A stretch of DNA of 27,640 bases from Paramacrobiotus richtersi. Lineage: Eukaryota; Tardigrada; Eutardigrada; Parachela; Macrobiotidae. Shown here piece by piece: positions 1 through 9,732 of the stretch. Position 1 is the first letter of the stretch, and each line of letters begins with the position of its first letter. The position numbers and the translations under genes were made by a program. The notes under the pieces are model-generated. The model was not told where the DNA came from, did no database searches, and saw nothing but the letters and a program-made list of their open reading frames with translations. Location: positions 1 through 27,640 of the forward strand of contig JAQGAU010000470.1 in the NCBI GenBank assembly GCA_034698045.1. The letters are read 5' to 3'.

Positions 1-1942
1 TCCAAAGGATCATTTTATAATCCACAGGGGAGTTATCCAGCTCCAAGAAAATGCTGTAGACTGCGGCTTCTTCACCAATTCCAACGCAGTTTAACTACTG
101 CATCAAAAGGTCAAACGTTAATAAAAATATGTACTGCGGTTCTGTTTCTCTGCAGGATAATACGAAGTACAAAGAAACGTCAATAGCGCGATGTTTCAGC
201 GTTCCTACAACTCAGCATCGCGGTTCCTAAGGTCGATGTGTTTCTGTAAGGCGCAGCAAAAAAGGTAAACAGTAGTAGCGCCAGACTTCTGTTCAGAAAA
301 CATGTTCAGTAGAGTTCGGAATTCAGCTATGTTCCTGAGTTTTGAGTTGATAAAATGCGCCGTTAACTGACGGCCTGGACTGTTGGAGCTTTTCAAAGTT
401 TCGGTGGAAAGTAGATCACTACTCGGCTAAACAAACCGTTTACACCTGATCTTGACACTTCTGAGATTGACACAGATTGCCATCAGATTCTGATAACAAC
501 CTGCGCTGCAAAAGTGCGCACCTGAAGCCTCCATTTTTGTTATCGTCAGCTGGACTCGACCGGAGTTGTTCTGCCACCTGGCAGCTCTGCATCTAAGAGG
601 TGAATAATACGACTTTTGTAGAAAATAGCAGTGACGCCGTTTCTTTACGAAAGATGTAGAATGGGATGCACCAACCACTTCAACGTAACTTACCGAAAAT
701 AACTGGGTGTGGCCTTCCTTGTCGGTTTTATGCGTATCACTGACAGTGAGTATGAATATCCGATCCAGGCACGGGGAAACTACTTCGAAACTTAACGGTT
801 ACCATATAAAAATATCAACCAGAAGAGTTGATCGTAAGTGTGACGTATGTTTAGGCATGCTACGAACATTTCAACACTGTACAATTGATCCCAGACAGTA
901 CTGAATTCAAAATACGCTCTTTTGTTGCTGGCTCGATTGAATCAATAGGAGCGCAGATACTGCAGTGGAAAAATGTAGTAAGATTAATCATTAAGTTCGT
1001 ATTTCCATAAAATTAACTACTTGTACGTCACAGCACAACAGAAGCGAGCTCACTCACGCGGTTTCAGTATCTCGAGAGCCAACGAAACAACACATGGCAA
1101 GATTGGTTGCTACGTGATAAAACACAAACGAACGCCAAATCGCCCATCGCTGTGAAAAATCGAACATCAGGCTAACGAAGTTCATGACGCACAACCAAAA
1201 ACTCTATCAACTATCAACCAGAGGCAAAACCAAAAATTACGTACACAAATTTGCCCACATAAGGACAAAAAAAAGGACATAAGCGCATCTACAAATGCGT
1301 GCGTGTAATAAGTAACTGTGAGTGCATTTTTACGGCAAAACATCTTGTCATACAGAACGTCTCGCCGTTTAAGCCCTGTATGAGTAATGCAGTACGAACG
1401 AATACATATGTACCGTCAAATCAAGCATCTTTGGTATTCCTTTCAAAGCAATTTTATTAATATGTTTCAATCACCCGGTATTTTCTTGCGATTATTTTTC
1501 AAACCCATACAATTTAGAAACAGACAAAGGGAAACCAGCCTTCACAATGCTCGAACACAGAATAAGGGAATAATAAGAATATCTGACATGTACACACGCT
1601 ATCGTAATGCACGTGATGCATGCTTTGACAATAATTGTTCCGATTGCGCCTGCATTATAAGTACATAAAATGTAATTTTACTTTGTCGCAGTAGGCAGTT
1701 AGAGGTCAGCATAACCATACTGCAGGCCGTTGATAAACTGCACATCTGAACTTCTGCTCTTATGGCACCGTTTAACATCGTGTCTAACAAACCTCTCGTA
1801 CAGATTAAACGATAGCAGTTTGGTTAGTTATTTCACTGCCGAAACGCAAGTTTCATGAAATTGTTAATTTAACCAGCTAGCAGTAGGACCCTCCATCCCG
1901 CGAGAACCGTCATCACATATACCAACAAATACGCCTCAGTTT
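1..1942. other. Intergenic, no recognised gene
   Basis: No recognisable protein domain, RNA gene or long open frame stands out on either strand. The longest frames are 93 codons (1387-1668, +) and 83 codons (427-678, -). Both have irregular composition and no family resemblance, so I treat them as chance. Confidence 0.6.
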
Positions 1943-2011
1943 GCTTACGAATGCAGCAAAGAAACGGGCATCAAAATTGATGACCGTAATCTTGCCAGAT
2001 ACGGAAACGAA
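1943..2011 (+). repeat. Dispersed repeat R, copy 1
   Basis: About 69 bases align by eye with 10879-10948 and 16481-16550. The shared words are GCAAAGAA, then ACATC or GCATC, and TCTTGCC followed by a run ending ACGGA. The copies are diverged, all on the + strand and roughly equal in length. Copies 2 and 3 translate into a similar peptide starting L-P-x-x-A-K, whereas this copy goes out of that frame part-way. The origin is unknown; it may be a decayed exon or an old transposon. Confidence 0.5.
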
Positions 2012-2879
2012 ACTGGGCAATGTAATAGGTCAGCTTTTTTTATGGGAATACAGTATGCTGTAAAAATTTTAACGAAACGAAACAGCTAGGTGGTGTTAGT
2101 AGAACTGACGCCAATGGGATGTGATGTAGCGTAATGTATTGTCTCGCGAATGCCATATCATGGACTGCTGATTGACCTCTTGGCAACTGGCCAAGCAAGT
2201 GTTGATAAGTTGTTGCTGTGTTCTGATTCTGTCTGCTTCCTAGTTCCTAGCGGCTCCCGAGTGGGATAATAAAGTATCCGCTCGGACATGACAGGCGACA
2301 ATGCACAGGCTGAGAAAGGTCACCTTTCGTGCGTGCTCCGTTAACGGGTGCCCATGTCATCTGGATTCTGTAACAGACATTTATTATTACTGTGTTTCGA
2401 TTTGCAACCAGAGGCCAAGCGCGGTATGGATTTCACAAGCCTATATCCCAGAAGAAGCAAGATTTTACAGTAGAAGAAATTATCGCACAGAACACTCGTA
2501 TTCATAATCGCCGCACAGATCGCACCTAATCCAACGCAAAAAGGCTACATTCGCAGTTTGCTCTGGTAGCGCAGAGTTGACCGCCTTGGAACGCAGAAGT
2601 GCGAGAGCCTAGAAAGACGTTGGAAAAGTGCAATAACTACCCAATTTAAAACAATAAAATAAGCAGACACTTACGGCGATTTTCACGTACTAATGACATA
2701 CCGAATCATCGATTATGACATCGCAGAGCTCAGTTCCTACTACAGGAAAGATGCCAGTACTCTAGTCCAGCTGTAATTAAAAGTTACTACGAGCATTAAT
2801 GAAGCCACTGGAGTCGCTACCGATCACGGACAGGTCGCTCCTGTTATCGAGGGAAAACAGCTTAGTACCTTTAAAAATA
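2012..2879. other. Intergenic, no recognised gene
   Basis: Nothing recognisable. A 68-codon + frame at 2301-2507 has no family features. Confidence 0.5.
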
Positions 2880-2905
2880 AGGGTAAACATCAAAATTGCT
2901 TCAGT

Positions 2906-3130
2906 ACTGCTTTCAGCCAGTTATGCAATGGAGTCAACATAAGTTGATGACTAGACTATCTAGTGTTTGTCGAGCAAGTTGACGAACAGAACCCCGCTAA
3001 ATCAATCGTTGCCCAGAAAACTACATATATTTTGTCCTTCCCATCGGTCACGGTACAGGGAGTACTTCGCAGTAAGACAGTAGTAACGCGGAAGAAAATA
3101 CATGCAAGTTGCAACACGCTTGACAGGGTC
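2906..3130 (+). pseudogene. RPA70-like OB-fold fragment, copy A
   Basis: This is a decayed fragment resembling the start of DNA-binding domain B of replication protein A large subunit, the eukaryotic single-stranded-DNA-binding protein. From 2951 the frame reads L-D-Y-L-V-F-V-E-Q-V-D-E-Q-N-P-A-K-S. It aligns base for base with copy B at 5478: a TGA stop sits exactly five codons before the F-V-E-Q-V triplets in both (2948-2950 and 5475-5477). Beyond about 3010 this copy drops out of the reading frame of copy B, although nucleotide similarity continues (ACATATatttTGT against ACATATgtgatTGT). An AG just before TGTTTGTCGAG (2961-2963) could be an old splice acceptor that would place the TGA in an intron. 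No complete domain survives, so a pseudogene is likely. The RPA assignment comes mainly through copies B and C. Confidence 0.35.
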
Positions 3131-3184
3131 TAACTGATTTAGCTTCTTTTAGGACCACAACAGCAGAAATTGAGTATAAGCGCA

Positions 3185-3320
3185 CTGGTCGTGGGGGGGC
3201 ACGGGTCAGGTAAGACGGACCCACGCAAATCTGAACGTTGCCTAACGGGTATAATCGCCTGATGAGCTTGCATCTGAGAGGCTCAATGCAACGGGAACTC
3301 CGGAAGGTCCCTTGGGATAA
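3185..3320 (+). pseudogene. P-loop kinase fragment, NMP-kinase-like copy 1
   Basis: The frame at 3185 reads L-V-V-G-G-H-G-S-G-K-T-D-P-R. This fits the Walker A consensus GxxxxGK[S/T] and resembles the first strand and P-loop of nucleoside-monophosphate kinases, which transfer phosphate from ATP to UMP, CMP or AMP. It stops soon after. In a shifted frame from 3238 comes G-Y-N-R-L-M-S-L-H-L-R-G-S-M-Q-R-E, loosely like the NMP-binding segment (HLSAGxLLRxE). A frameshift between the two would explain the break. The 4448 and 4719 copies are far clearer. G-rich DNA can mimic a P-loop by chance, so confidence is low. Confidence 0.3.
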
Positions 3321-3585
3321 TACAGCTCTCAGTTCGTCCGACGAGAAAATCGAACCGGTTATCAGACAGACGAAAATTCAGCGGAAAGAGGCCGCCATGC
3401 CAAGTGTACTGGACACAGATGCACCGAGCACGAGCAACGGTATGGCGGCAAAGAAATTCCGCTGCTATGGGTACGGTAGACTCCATGAGGGCGAGAACAG
3501 GAGTTATCGTAATTGTAGACGGCCCACTAGCGGGGGTTTGGATGGAGCGATATTGCAATTTAATACCCTTGCCCGACGTCCATGA
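3238..3585 (+). pseudogene. Possible Gag zinc-knuckle remnant
   Basis: A 115-codon open frame beginning at a TTG. Residues 76-95 read C-Y-G-Y-G-R-L-H-E-G-E-N-R-S-Y-R-N-C-R-R. This looks like a degraded CCHC zinc knuckle of a retrotransposon Gag protein (C-x2-C-x4-H-x4-C): the second cysteine is a tyrosine, the histidine is one position early and the fourth cysteine is displaced. A Ser/Thr/Pro/Asp-rich linker and a Lys-Lys-Phe-Arg run precede it, as is common before knuckles. No protease, reverse transcriptase or long terminal repeat is visible nearby. The first part overlaps the possible kinase fragment above. Chance similarity is a real alternative. Confidence 0.28.
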
Positions 3586-3589
3586 GGGA

Positions 3590-4447
3590 GTGAGCTAACA
3601 AGACAGCAGTATCACAGCTAAATCTCATCGCAGCAAACACGTTTAATACTTTCGGGACGCCCCAATGGCAAACGTCCAGTGGAGTGAGGACCTGGATCAC
3701 GTCATGGAACAGGCGTCGGATCGACGATACGCGATCTACAACAGTCTTGCAAAAAATGCTATAACATTGTCACGTTTTTTCTGGTCACTACCACAATATG
3801 GCTTTAGTTCTCACAAGATACCCAGCCATTGCGGTAATACAGTTAACTGGAACATCAGCCAGATCCAGCTGCACAAAGGTTCACTACTATCGGTACGGGT
3901 CACCCTATGAACATTCATGACTCATGCAATTGCTACTGGTTACCCCTAAATAATTTATCTCCTATCGCACTCACGCGTATGTACACAACTAACAAGCAAA
4001 CCTGATCAGCGAACACACATTCTGACAGTTCTAAAATTATAAGCAACAACGGGATCTCCAGCTTGACACTGAGCATTAAACTGCGCGATTTCGACCTCAT
4101 TGGGCCACAGCCACAGAAGACCACTTGTAACCACCAAAAACCACAACCATCGTCGACCACGACGGTCAACAGAAACAACAACCACGGCCGACCTCAACCA
4201 CGTCCGCGGTCACCACGTTTTCGAGACATCCTTGTTATCATCATCATTATCACCATAATACCAGGTCCATTTATTCCTCCACTCACCGGGCCTGTTGACT
4301 GCGTTGTGGCTGCACTGACAAATTGCACAGCCATAAAGTAATCGCCAAGCTGTGTGACTGCATGGAGCAATATAAAAGCATGGTATGGCGCACAATGTAA
4401 CCCCACTACTTATACTAATGTGCCTATTGAAGCCCCGTTTGACACTA
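3590..4447. other. No recognised gene; A/C-rich low-complexity tract
   Basis: An 81-codon + frame at 3665-3910 is unrecognised. From about 4105 to 4222 the + strand is dominated by C and A in CCACAA/CCACCA-like words, a low-complexity tract. The open frames seen across it on both strands are by-products of that composition. Confidence 0.5.
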
Positions 4448-4611
4448 ATGGAGAAGTGCCACGTCGTCCTTGTACTAGGTGCACCCGGAGCAGGCAAGAG
4501 CACCCGATGTACCTAATTATCTAGGTATCTAAACTATGAGCATCTGTCTGCCGGGGAGCTAATCCGAGGGGAGCGCGACACAGCGAACTCCGAGTACGGA
4601 GTCCGAGTAAG
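4448..4611 (+). pseudogene. UMP-CMP/adenylate-type kinase fragment, copy 2
   Basis: Starts with ATG at 4448 and reads M-E-K-C-H-V-V-L-V-L-G-A-P-G-A-G-K-S-T-R-C. This is a near-perfect first strand plus P-loop of the UMP-CMP kinase family (usual form VLGGPGSGKGTQC). A TAA stop follows at 4514. In the same frame, after the stop, comes Y-L-N-Y-E-H-L-S-A-G-E-L-I-R-G-E-R-D and then S-E-Y-G. This matches the conserved NMP-binding helix (YxHLSAGxLLRxER...SxYG), one residue short of normal spacing. A good donor, GTAAGT, follows at 4606. The DGFPR and LID regions are not found downstream, so this is the N-terminal third only. The in-frame stop makes it a pseudogene unless an unusual splice skips it. 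Confidence 0.6.
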
Positions 4612-4661
4612 TCCACTATTACCACATACACATATTACGCCGACTTCGGACAACAGCCATT

Positions 4662-4853
4662 TTGAACGGCCGGTCGTCCTCGGCTTTCGAGCAACCAGTT
4701 AGCGGATTTCCTGTGCAGATTTTTATCGTGTATCTGAACTATGAGCATCTGGCTGCCGGAGAGCTAGTCCGATGGGAGCGCGACACAGCTAACTCTGAGT
4801 ACGGGAAATCTACTATTATCCCATATGACCAACGTACCGTATTATTTTGTTAA
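4662..4853 (+). pseudogene. UMP-CMP/adenylate-type kinase fragment, copy 3 (tandem duplicate)
   Basis: A second copy of the same exon lies 205 bases after copy 2. Bases 4526-4600 and 4731-4805 match at 67 of 75 positions. A pyrimidine-rich acceptor ends in CAG at 4716-4718. From 4719 the frame gives I-F-I-V-Y-L-N-Y-E-H-L-A-A-G-E-L-V-R-W-E-R, S-E-Y-G, then I-I-P-Y-D-Q-R-T-V-L-F before a stop. The last part recalls the IVPxExTxxLL stretch of UMP-CMP kinases, with about a dozen residues missing in between. The P-loop half is reduced to a short GTCGTCCT word near 4673. The motif serine is alanine. The layout (acceptor kept here, donor kept in copy 2) could be an old duplicated exon, but both are damaged. 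Confidence 0.55.
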
Positions 4854-5060
4854 TTTTTTTTAAAGCTTAAAGTAAAGCTGTCAGACTGGTTTTGGTACAC
4901 AGTCGACCTTATGTATATCTGCATTTTCCCGAGAGGTTTCAAAAGAATAGGTACAAAATGAGACTATAATATTGGTACACTGGTTTGTGTTCAAAACTTT
5001 CTTTCGTCATTGCGCCAGAGCCGGATGCTGCGCGGACTTTCCGTTTTCAGATTCGCGTAT

Positions 5061-5174
5061 GTTGGTCCTTTGACCACCCAAAGCAAAAGCATATCACGTT
5101 TTATCGTTTGAGAGTGCACACACAAAACATTCCCTCCGATCATACCGAAACTACCGGTCACTCGCCTTAAAAAC
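5061..5174 (+). repeat. Repeat X, copy 1
   Basis: Matches 9989-10095. Both begin GTTGG(T/A)CCTTT and end in a 28-base block (5147-5174 against 10068-10095) identical at 25 positions, with weaker similarity between. The coding frames across the copies share only C-W-(S/T)-F. Not recognised. Confidence 0.5.
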
Positions 5175-5354
5175 CTTCGATATTAGCTGGTTAAGCTCCC
5201 GCACTGCACAATTGACGGTTTTTCTGGAAGTACCATATTGAGGGTAAGTATCAGTCCATTGATTGGTGAGAACGATACGAAAACGATGACGACAAACATG
5301 AGAAAGGTGCCATCGGTATTTAACGATGGTAAACGGTAATCGGTCTACTGATAA

Positions 5355-6100
5355 TTAAAGCATCAAAAGACTGATTTCGGCAAATGTCGATGGATTCAGG
5401 GATGCTTGATACTTAAAAGTAGAAGAAAAGGCAAAGATTATGATATGAACACAATTCCGACTCTGAACGTTAGCTGAAATTTAAATTTACTGTTTGTGGA
5501 ACAAGTTGGCGAACTTAATCCCACCAAATCCACCAGATTTGGCGAAAAGGCTTTACGCACTATTAACATATGTGATTGTACTGCCACAATCCGTTTCCGT
5601 CCAGATTTAATGGGTAATTTGGTAACTTTAGTTACGCAAACGCTAATAGTCAGCCTTCACTTAACATGTTTATGCATATTATGCTAACATTATTGAAACA
5701 ACGTCAACTGATTATCGCGCAATCATAACCTGTTCTGTCGCCGACAGTTACGAGCAACAATTCGTCTGCTTTCATAAAATCGATATTATATGAAAGTATG
5801 TTAAAATGTCGGGTCACAATCTATCCTTCAATCAGACGCTAATTTTAACTCGCAGGCAACATACAGTATTTCATTCAAGAACATTATGAAGGCAAGACCG
5901 TGTATTTCGGAAATGTTGGATACACCACATACAAAGGAAGCGGATTACAGTCGCTTTTTAACAAGACCTACTTTTTCGTCACTCGCAAGGCACTGGACTC
6001 ATTGAGACAGACCCCCACTCAGCCGAACCCGCTAGTTCCATACCAAGAAAACCGAACGAAGGACAACTCACCAAGGACAACAACACAGGACAAGCGCCCA
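5355..6100 (+). pseudogene. RPA70-like OB folds A/B, copy B (two exons)
   Basis: This resembles the central DNA-binding domains of RPA70. From 5376 the frame F-G-K-C-R-W-I-Q-G-C-L-I-L-K followed by K-D-Y-D-M-N recalls the end of domain A (GKVYYxSxGTLKIA...NDYEM). After a TGA (5475) it continues F-V-E-Q-V-G-E-L-N-P-T-K-S and R-T-I-N-I-C-D-C-T-A-T-I-R-F, then L-M-G. This resembles domain B (...KRxIxLxDxSGxxVxxTLWG). A donor after 5613 and an acceptor at 5855 remove 242 bases and join L-M-G to N-I-Q-Y-F, then G-K-T-V-Y-F-G-N-V and S-G-L-Q-S, the position of the VSDFGGRSLS strand. The join keeps frame. The TGA, a lost acceptor (AC where copy A has AG) and the W-to-M change in LWG indicate a pseudogene. 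The frame stays open to 6379 but is not RPA-like past about 6010. Confidence 0.5.
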
Positions 6101-7941
6101 AAAAGCCTAAACTCTAGCAACACCGTCCTTTGTTCAACATCTCCATTACCCCCAGATTCCCGATTTTTTTCACTCTGCCTGTTTAAGGTCTTATTGGCTC
6201 TTTCACTGCGTAAGCTCTACGCAAACCGATCACCGTATATGATCACAGCGATAGCACAACACATTACTTACATAGATCATAATGCCCAGACGTCTTTCCT
6301 TTTTCGGTTTTCGTTTCTGCCGCGTCACGAGGAACGCTCGAAGTACCGTATCTACGGACATTGTGGATTTATTTATTAGCCCTGTAATTGGCTGATTTCA
6401 ATCTGTACTGATAATCGCAAAGGTCATAAAGCTTGTTCCATCCAACCTTCCACAAAAGGCCTTCCCGACCACACCTACAAGTTGATCCAACCTAGCCAGT
6501 GCTAGTTTCGGATTTCAATTCTCGTTGGCCACAGTAGTGCAGTGACGTCTCGCGAAAGATCTTATTGAAATACTAGGCCAAAAACCCTCGTCGTTTTTCC
6601 GATATTCATCAGTACTAACTGGTTGTACCCAATCCAAGCGGTACGTATCTGTACGTAGTACAATTTCTACGCCCTAGTTATTAACACTTTCTTTTATTCA
6701 TTCACATTTATCTTTGAGTTACTTTTTCGAATGCTCACAAAACTAGATCAAACTTTTTCATTTTTACCTGCCACTCGGAAAACGTGAAAACGGCCGACAG
6801 ATAAACCGACAATACCCTCATTCTACACATAATATCCAGAGGCTGAGTGGCAAAATCATGACCTCTAAGAACCTCATATCGGATGAGATGCAGTGACCAT
6901 GGCCGTAGATTCCGCGCACCGAATATCAGAAAAGAAGCCGGACTTGGTGTACCGCGTGAACGTATGTGGTAAAAACGGAGTCCTTGATAAGGAGATAAAT
7001 GCAAAAATGTAGTACATGGAACGGGATAGCGACAAGCCTTCCCTCATTGCTGAAAATGATAATTATAATATCGGTATCTAAAGGGATCATGCAGCAAGCG
7101 ATAAATCACAGCACCGAGGAACTGCAAAAAAATACGATTAAACTATTCGTAAAACAATGGAAGGAACCCAGACTATGAGACAAGCAAATCAGACAAGGTT
7201 GTGTGGCACAAGTGTCAAGTGCCGTAATCTAACAGCTGCGCTTCGGTTGCTAAGCAGGCCATATCAGTTCGATTTTAGCGGTATACTCTGGTGGTGAAGT
7301 ACATTCCAGGTCATTGGAAACAGCACATGATGCAGAGCTGAATGATCGTTTGCAGGCTGCTGTTGTGCTGTGGCACCAGAAAGATCAGCATGATCACGCC
7401 ACATTAAGATTGTGCGGAAAACCTCCATACTGTACAGCCCCTCATGGCGCTCTGCTACGACGTACCACAGGATAATGCTTTATTTACATTGTCGACTTTG
7501 GCATGCGTTTTACACTTTACACTGTAGCACTTTAAAAGGACATTTTCGTGCTCAAGTTCTGAGATTCAAAGTATTTGAATGGTACTAGATTCAATGTGCA
7601 TGTTTGCTCAATGTTTGGTATCTATTTTATCATTCTTCACCTTGGCATTTTTAAATTATATTTTGTCTCATTGTCCGTCCTTCTTTTGCCAATATTCACC
7701 GACTACCCTGTAAAAAAGCATCCAGACCGAAGTAAACAAATTATACGGAGTGTTGGATTGTTTTTTTATAATCTGAAAAGTTCAACGAAATAATACTACC
7801 GGGATCTCCGTAATTGATAGTAAATTTACACAGGCACTGGATAACTAACTAGAAACTTAATCCTCATTCCACTTTTTGTCAGTCTGCTCTTCCGCTAATG
7901 CACTGATTTAGAGATGGCAAGCGTGTTAGTGGCGTAATTGA
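6101..7941. other. Intergenic, no recognised gene
   Basis: No family recognised. The tail of the frame open from 5900 ends at 6379. An 89-codon minus frame (6735-7004) and a 72-codon hydrophobic, AT-rich + frame (7575-7793) lack any supporting feature. Confidence 0.5.
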
Positions 7942-8020
7942 GTGCGCTTCCCAAAGCGCACCAGTAATTCTTTGACGGTTCCGTCAAAACAACGGTATTT
8001 CCGGTGCGGCGCACTACCGG
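7942..8020. repeat. Cluster of three hairpins
   Basis: Three inverted repeats follow each other. GTGCGCTT/AAGCGCAC (7942-7949 with 7954-7961) is a perfect 8-base stem with a 4-base loop. TTTGACGG/CCGTCAAA (7971-7978 with 7981-7988) is a perfect 8-base stem with a 2-base loop. CCGGT/ACCGG (8001-8005 with 8016-8020) is a weaker third stem. Just upstream, 7930-7941 resembles a polymerase III A box, and GGTTC at 7977 resembles the start of a B box. The arms do not fold as a tRNA. It could be a relic of a tRNA-derived SINE or simply a palindromic repeat. Confidence 0.45.
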
Positions 8021-8540
8021 TTTTGTCAACACGTTATTAGTTACGACCCAATCAGAGAGACGACAATACAATTACTTTGGCGCTTCTGGTGAATTCAGGA
8101 GGTACCATTAGGTAAATTCATTTTTGTGGGAAATCCGTACCGCTAAACGGCCCTTAGTCAGCACGCTGTGACCCTTGAAACGGCAGCTGCAGAGAGCAAA
8201 GGCCCTAATTGGAAGCTGACTCAAACCCATCGATACATGCTTGGGAATGTCTGTGCAACCGGAAATAAATGCCGCCAGAGCATTCGTCTAATCACTGTCG
8301 TTACAAGCCAAGACGAAACCTGCTCGCAGTTCATTCTTCCCGAGGATCGTGCATGGAGCCACTGACAAATTCCGCACTGATTCTTTGACAACTGCGAGCC
8401 TGCGCCACGCAATCGAATGCAAGTAATGTGTTGAAACATTGTGACGCACAGGTCATTTCTCATGTTAGATTTCTGTCGAAGCATTTCTGACCCCTCTTGT
8501 CTTGTTTATATTGATCGAACCCTGAAGGCAGCTTGTTAAC
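8021..8540. other. 5' flank of the GPCR gene
   Basis: Contains a CCAAT word at 8048-8052. Overlapping open frames here (8168-8365 + and 8221-8484 -) are unrecognised. No other gene is seen. Confidence 0.4.
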
Positions 8541-8548
8541 TATAAATA
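8541..8548 (+). promoter_or_regulatory. TATA-like box upstream of the GPCR
   Basis: TATAAATA lies 96-103 bases before the receptor start codon. If used, transcription would begin near 8570 and give a leader of roughly 70 bases. AT-rich words are common here, so this is only positional support. Confidence 0.35.
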
Positions 8549-8643
8549 ATGGGCCCGCACATATCTGATAAACGTTTTCCTGCTTTTGCCGTTTATTATT
8601 TGCCCGACACCTTCTTGCGTCGAGATTAACCTCTCAAATCAAA

Positions 8644-9708
8644 ATGAGCGGATTAACAAACGGGACTGCAACTGGCAGAGATGCGTCCACAAGCAATATC
8701 AGCCTGGTTTCCTTTCCAGACAGCACTGCCACCGTGGCACACTGGAGCTATTCGCCCATTTTAAAAACGATTTTTTGCCCATGGGTAATGATCGTTAGCG
8801 GCACAATCGTTTTTCTTTTCGTTATCAAAAAGCCTCTTCATCGGCCTTTCAACATCTACCTATGTAATCTTCTCCTCGTGAACTTATGCGGTTCCATTCT
8901 ATCCACACCTTTCGAAATCATCAAATCTCTTTATCGTTCGTGGTGGCTGGGACCCGTCGCCTGCACGGCCGACCTGTACGGGAACTGGGTCGTGCAAGCA
9001 GCCGTGAATTTTTCCCACTTGTTAATCACGGTCAATCGCATTTGGGCCGTGACGTTTCCGCATTCGTATCGACAGAACAGTACCATAAAAACGTCCTTTG
9101 TGACGTGCTTTTCTGCATGGGTTTTTGCCCACTGCCTAGGCCTGCCAATTGTCATATTGGATGCGATGTGTTACCGTCTGCCAGTAGCTGCGGGTTGCTA
9201 CATGAACCTTGACGCCTTAGGAGATTATAATTTAGCATATCAAGTCGTAGTTGACTTGTTGCCGAACTTTATCGTTATTGCCGCCTACCCGTATCTTTGG
9301 TGGAAGAGCGGCCGGCGTCGATTTCGCCCTGCCATTCGGCCAATTCACAACGCTAACGCAAACGAACAACGCCAATCTACGCAGCGCACACAAGTAATAA
9401 CATCGCCCATTGTGATCACAATGCCGACGCAAGGACTTTCTGGTGCGCGGCCTATTGATAAAGAAAGCAATCGCGCTTTCGCGGTACTGACTTTGCTCAC
9501 TATCAGTGTGGCCGTTTGCTGGACCCCTGTATTTACCTTGTTCATACTGGGGACCTGCGGTGTTATGGAAATCGATTACCAGTCGGTGGTATTTCATGTG
9601 TCTGTTGTTTTATACTTCCTTCAGCCAGCACTGGATCCGATTCTTTTTGTGGCCACATTATCAGATCTGCGAAAAGCAGTTTTTGAGCTGTTTGGGCGGA
9701 CCGGATAA
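8644..9708 (+). CDS. Rhodopsin-class (family A) orphan G-protein-coupled receptor
   Basis: A complete 354-residue, single-exon seven-helix receptor of the plasma membrane; the ligand cannot be read from sequence. The outer N-terminus has sequons N6-G-T and N18-I-S. Helix 1 is about 41-62 and helix 2 about 69-90. W101-L-G-P-V-A-C107 is the WxxG...C motif starting helix 3, with C185 the likely disulfide partner. N131-R-I-W-A-V replaces DRYxxV, and P139 and Y142-R lie in loop 2. W159 marks helix 4. P207 and Y215 mark helix 5. C292-W-T-P295 is the CWxP toggle of helix 6. D331-P-I-L-F is the NPxxY equivalent, and a short helix 8 ends in G-R-T-G. Oddities: the sodium-site aspartate of helix 2 is N80 and the ionic-lock acid is N131. 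Loop 3 is about 55 residues and rich in Q, N and T. The start is the first ATG in frame; an overlapping ATG at 8586 opens only a 70-codon frame. Confidence 0.93.
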   Translation: MSGLTNGTATGRDASTSNISLVSFPDSTATVAHWSYSPILKTIFCPWVMIVSGTIVFLFVIKKPLHRPFNIYLCNLLLVNLCGSILSTPFEIIKSLYRSWWLGPVACTADLYGNWVVQAAVNFSHLLITVNRIWAVTFPHSYRQNSTIKTSFVTCFSAWVFAHCLGLPIVILDAMCYRLPVAAGCYMNLDALGDYNLAYQVVVDLLPNFIVIAAYPYLWWKSGRRRFRPAIRPIHNANANEQRQSTQRTQVITSPIVITMPTQGLSGARPIDKESNRAFAVLTLLTISVAVCWTPVFTLFILGTCGVMEIDYQSVVFHVSVVLYFLQPALDPILFVATLSDLRKAVFELFGRTG

Positions 9709-9726
9709 CAGATACAGTTCTCCCGA

Positions 9727-9732
9727 AATAAA
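9727..9732 (+). terminator. AATAAA polyadenylation signal for the GPCR
   Basis: A canonical AATAAA starts 19 bases after the receptor stop codon, which would give a very short 3' untranslated region. Confidence 0.5.

Noticed and set aside
4063-4503. Overlapping ORFs of 70-97 codons on both strands
   Set aside because: They arise from A/C-rich low-complexity sequence and overlap the kinase fragment.
5385-5405. D-G-F-R-D frame read as the DGFPR motif of a nucleoside-monophosphate kinase
   Set aside because: The frame continuous with the RPA-like segment (G-K-C-R-W-I-Q-G-C-L) fits the region better and joins directly to copy B; the kinase reading ends at once in a stop.
5900-6379. 159-codon ORF as an independent gene
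   Set aside because: It begins inside the second exon of RPA-like copy B at a GTG; beyond about 6010 it is low-complexity run-on.
7923-7995. tRNA gene
   Set aside because: The hairpins cannot be arranged as D, anticodon and T arms; the anticodon-like stem closes to a 4-base loop and the T-loop motif is wrong.
8886-9597. Long open frames on other frames and strand inside the receptor gene
   Set aside because: They are shadows of the GPCR coding sequence.
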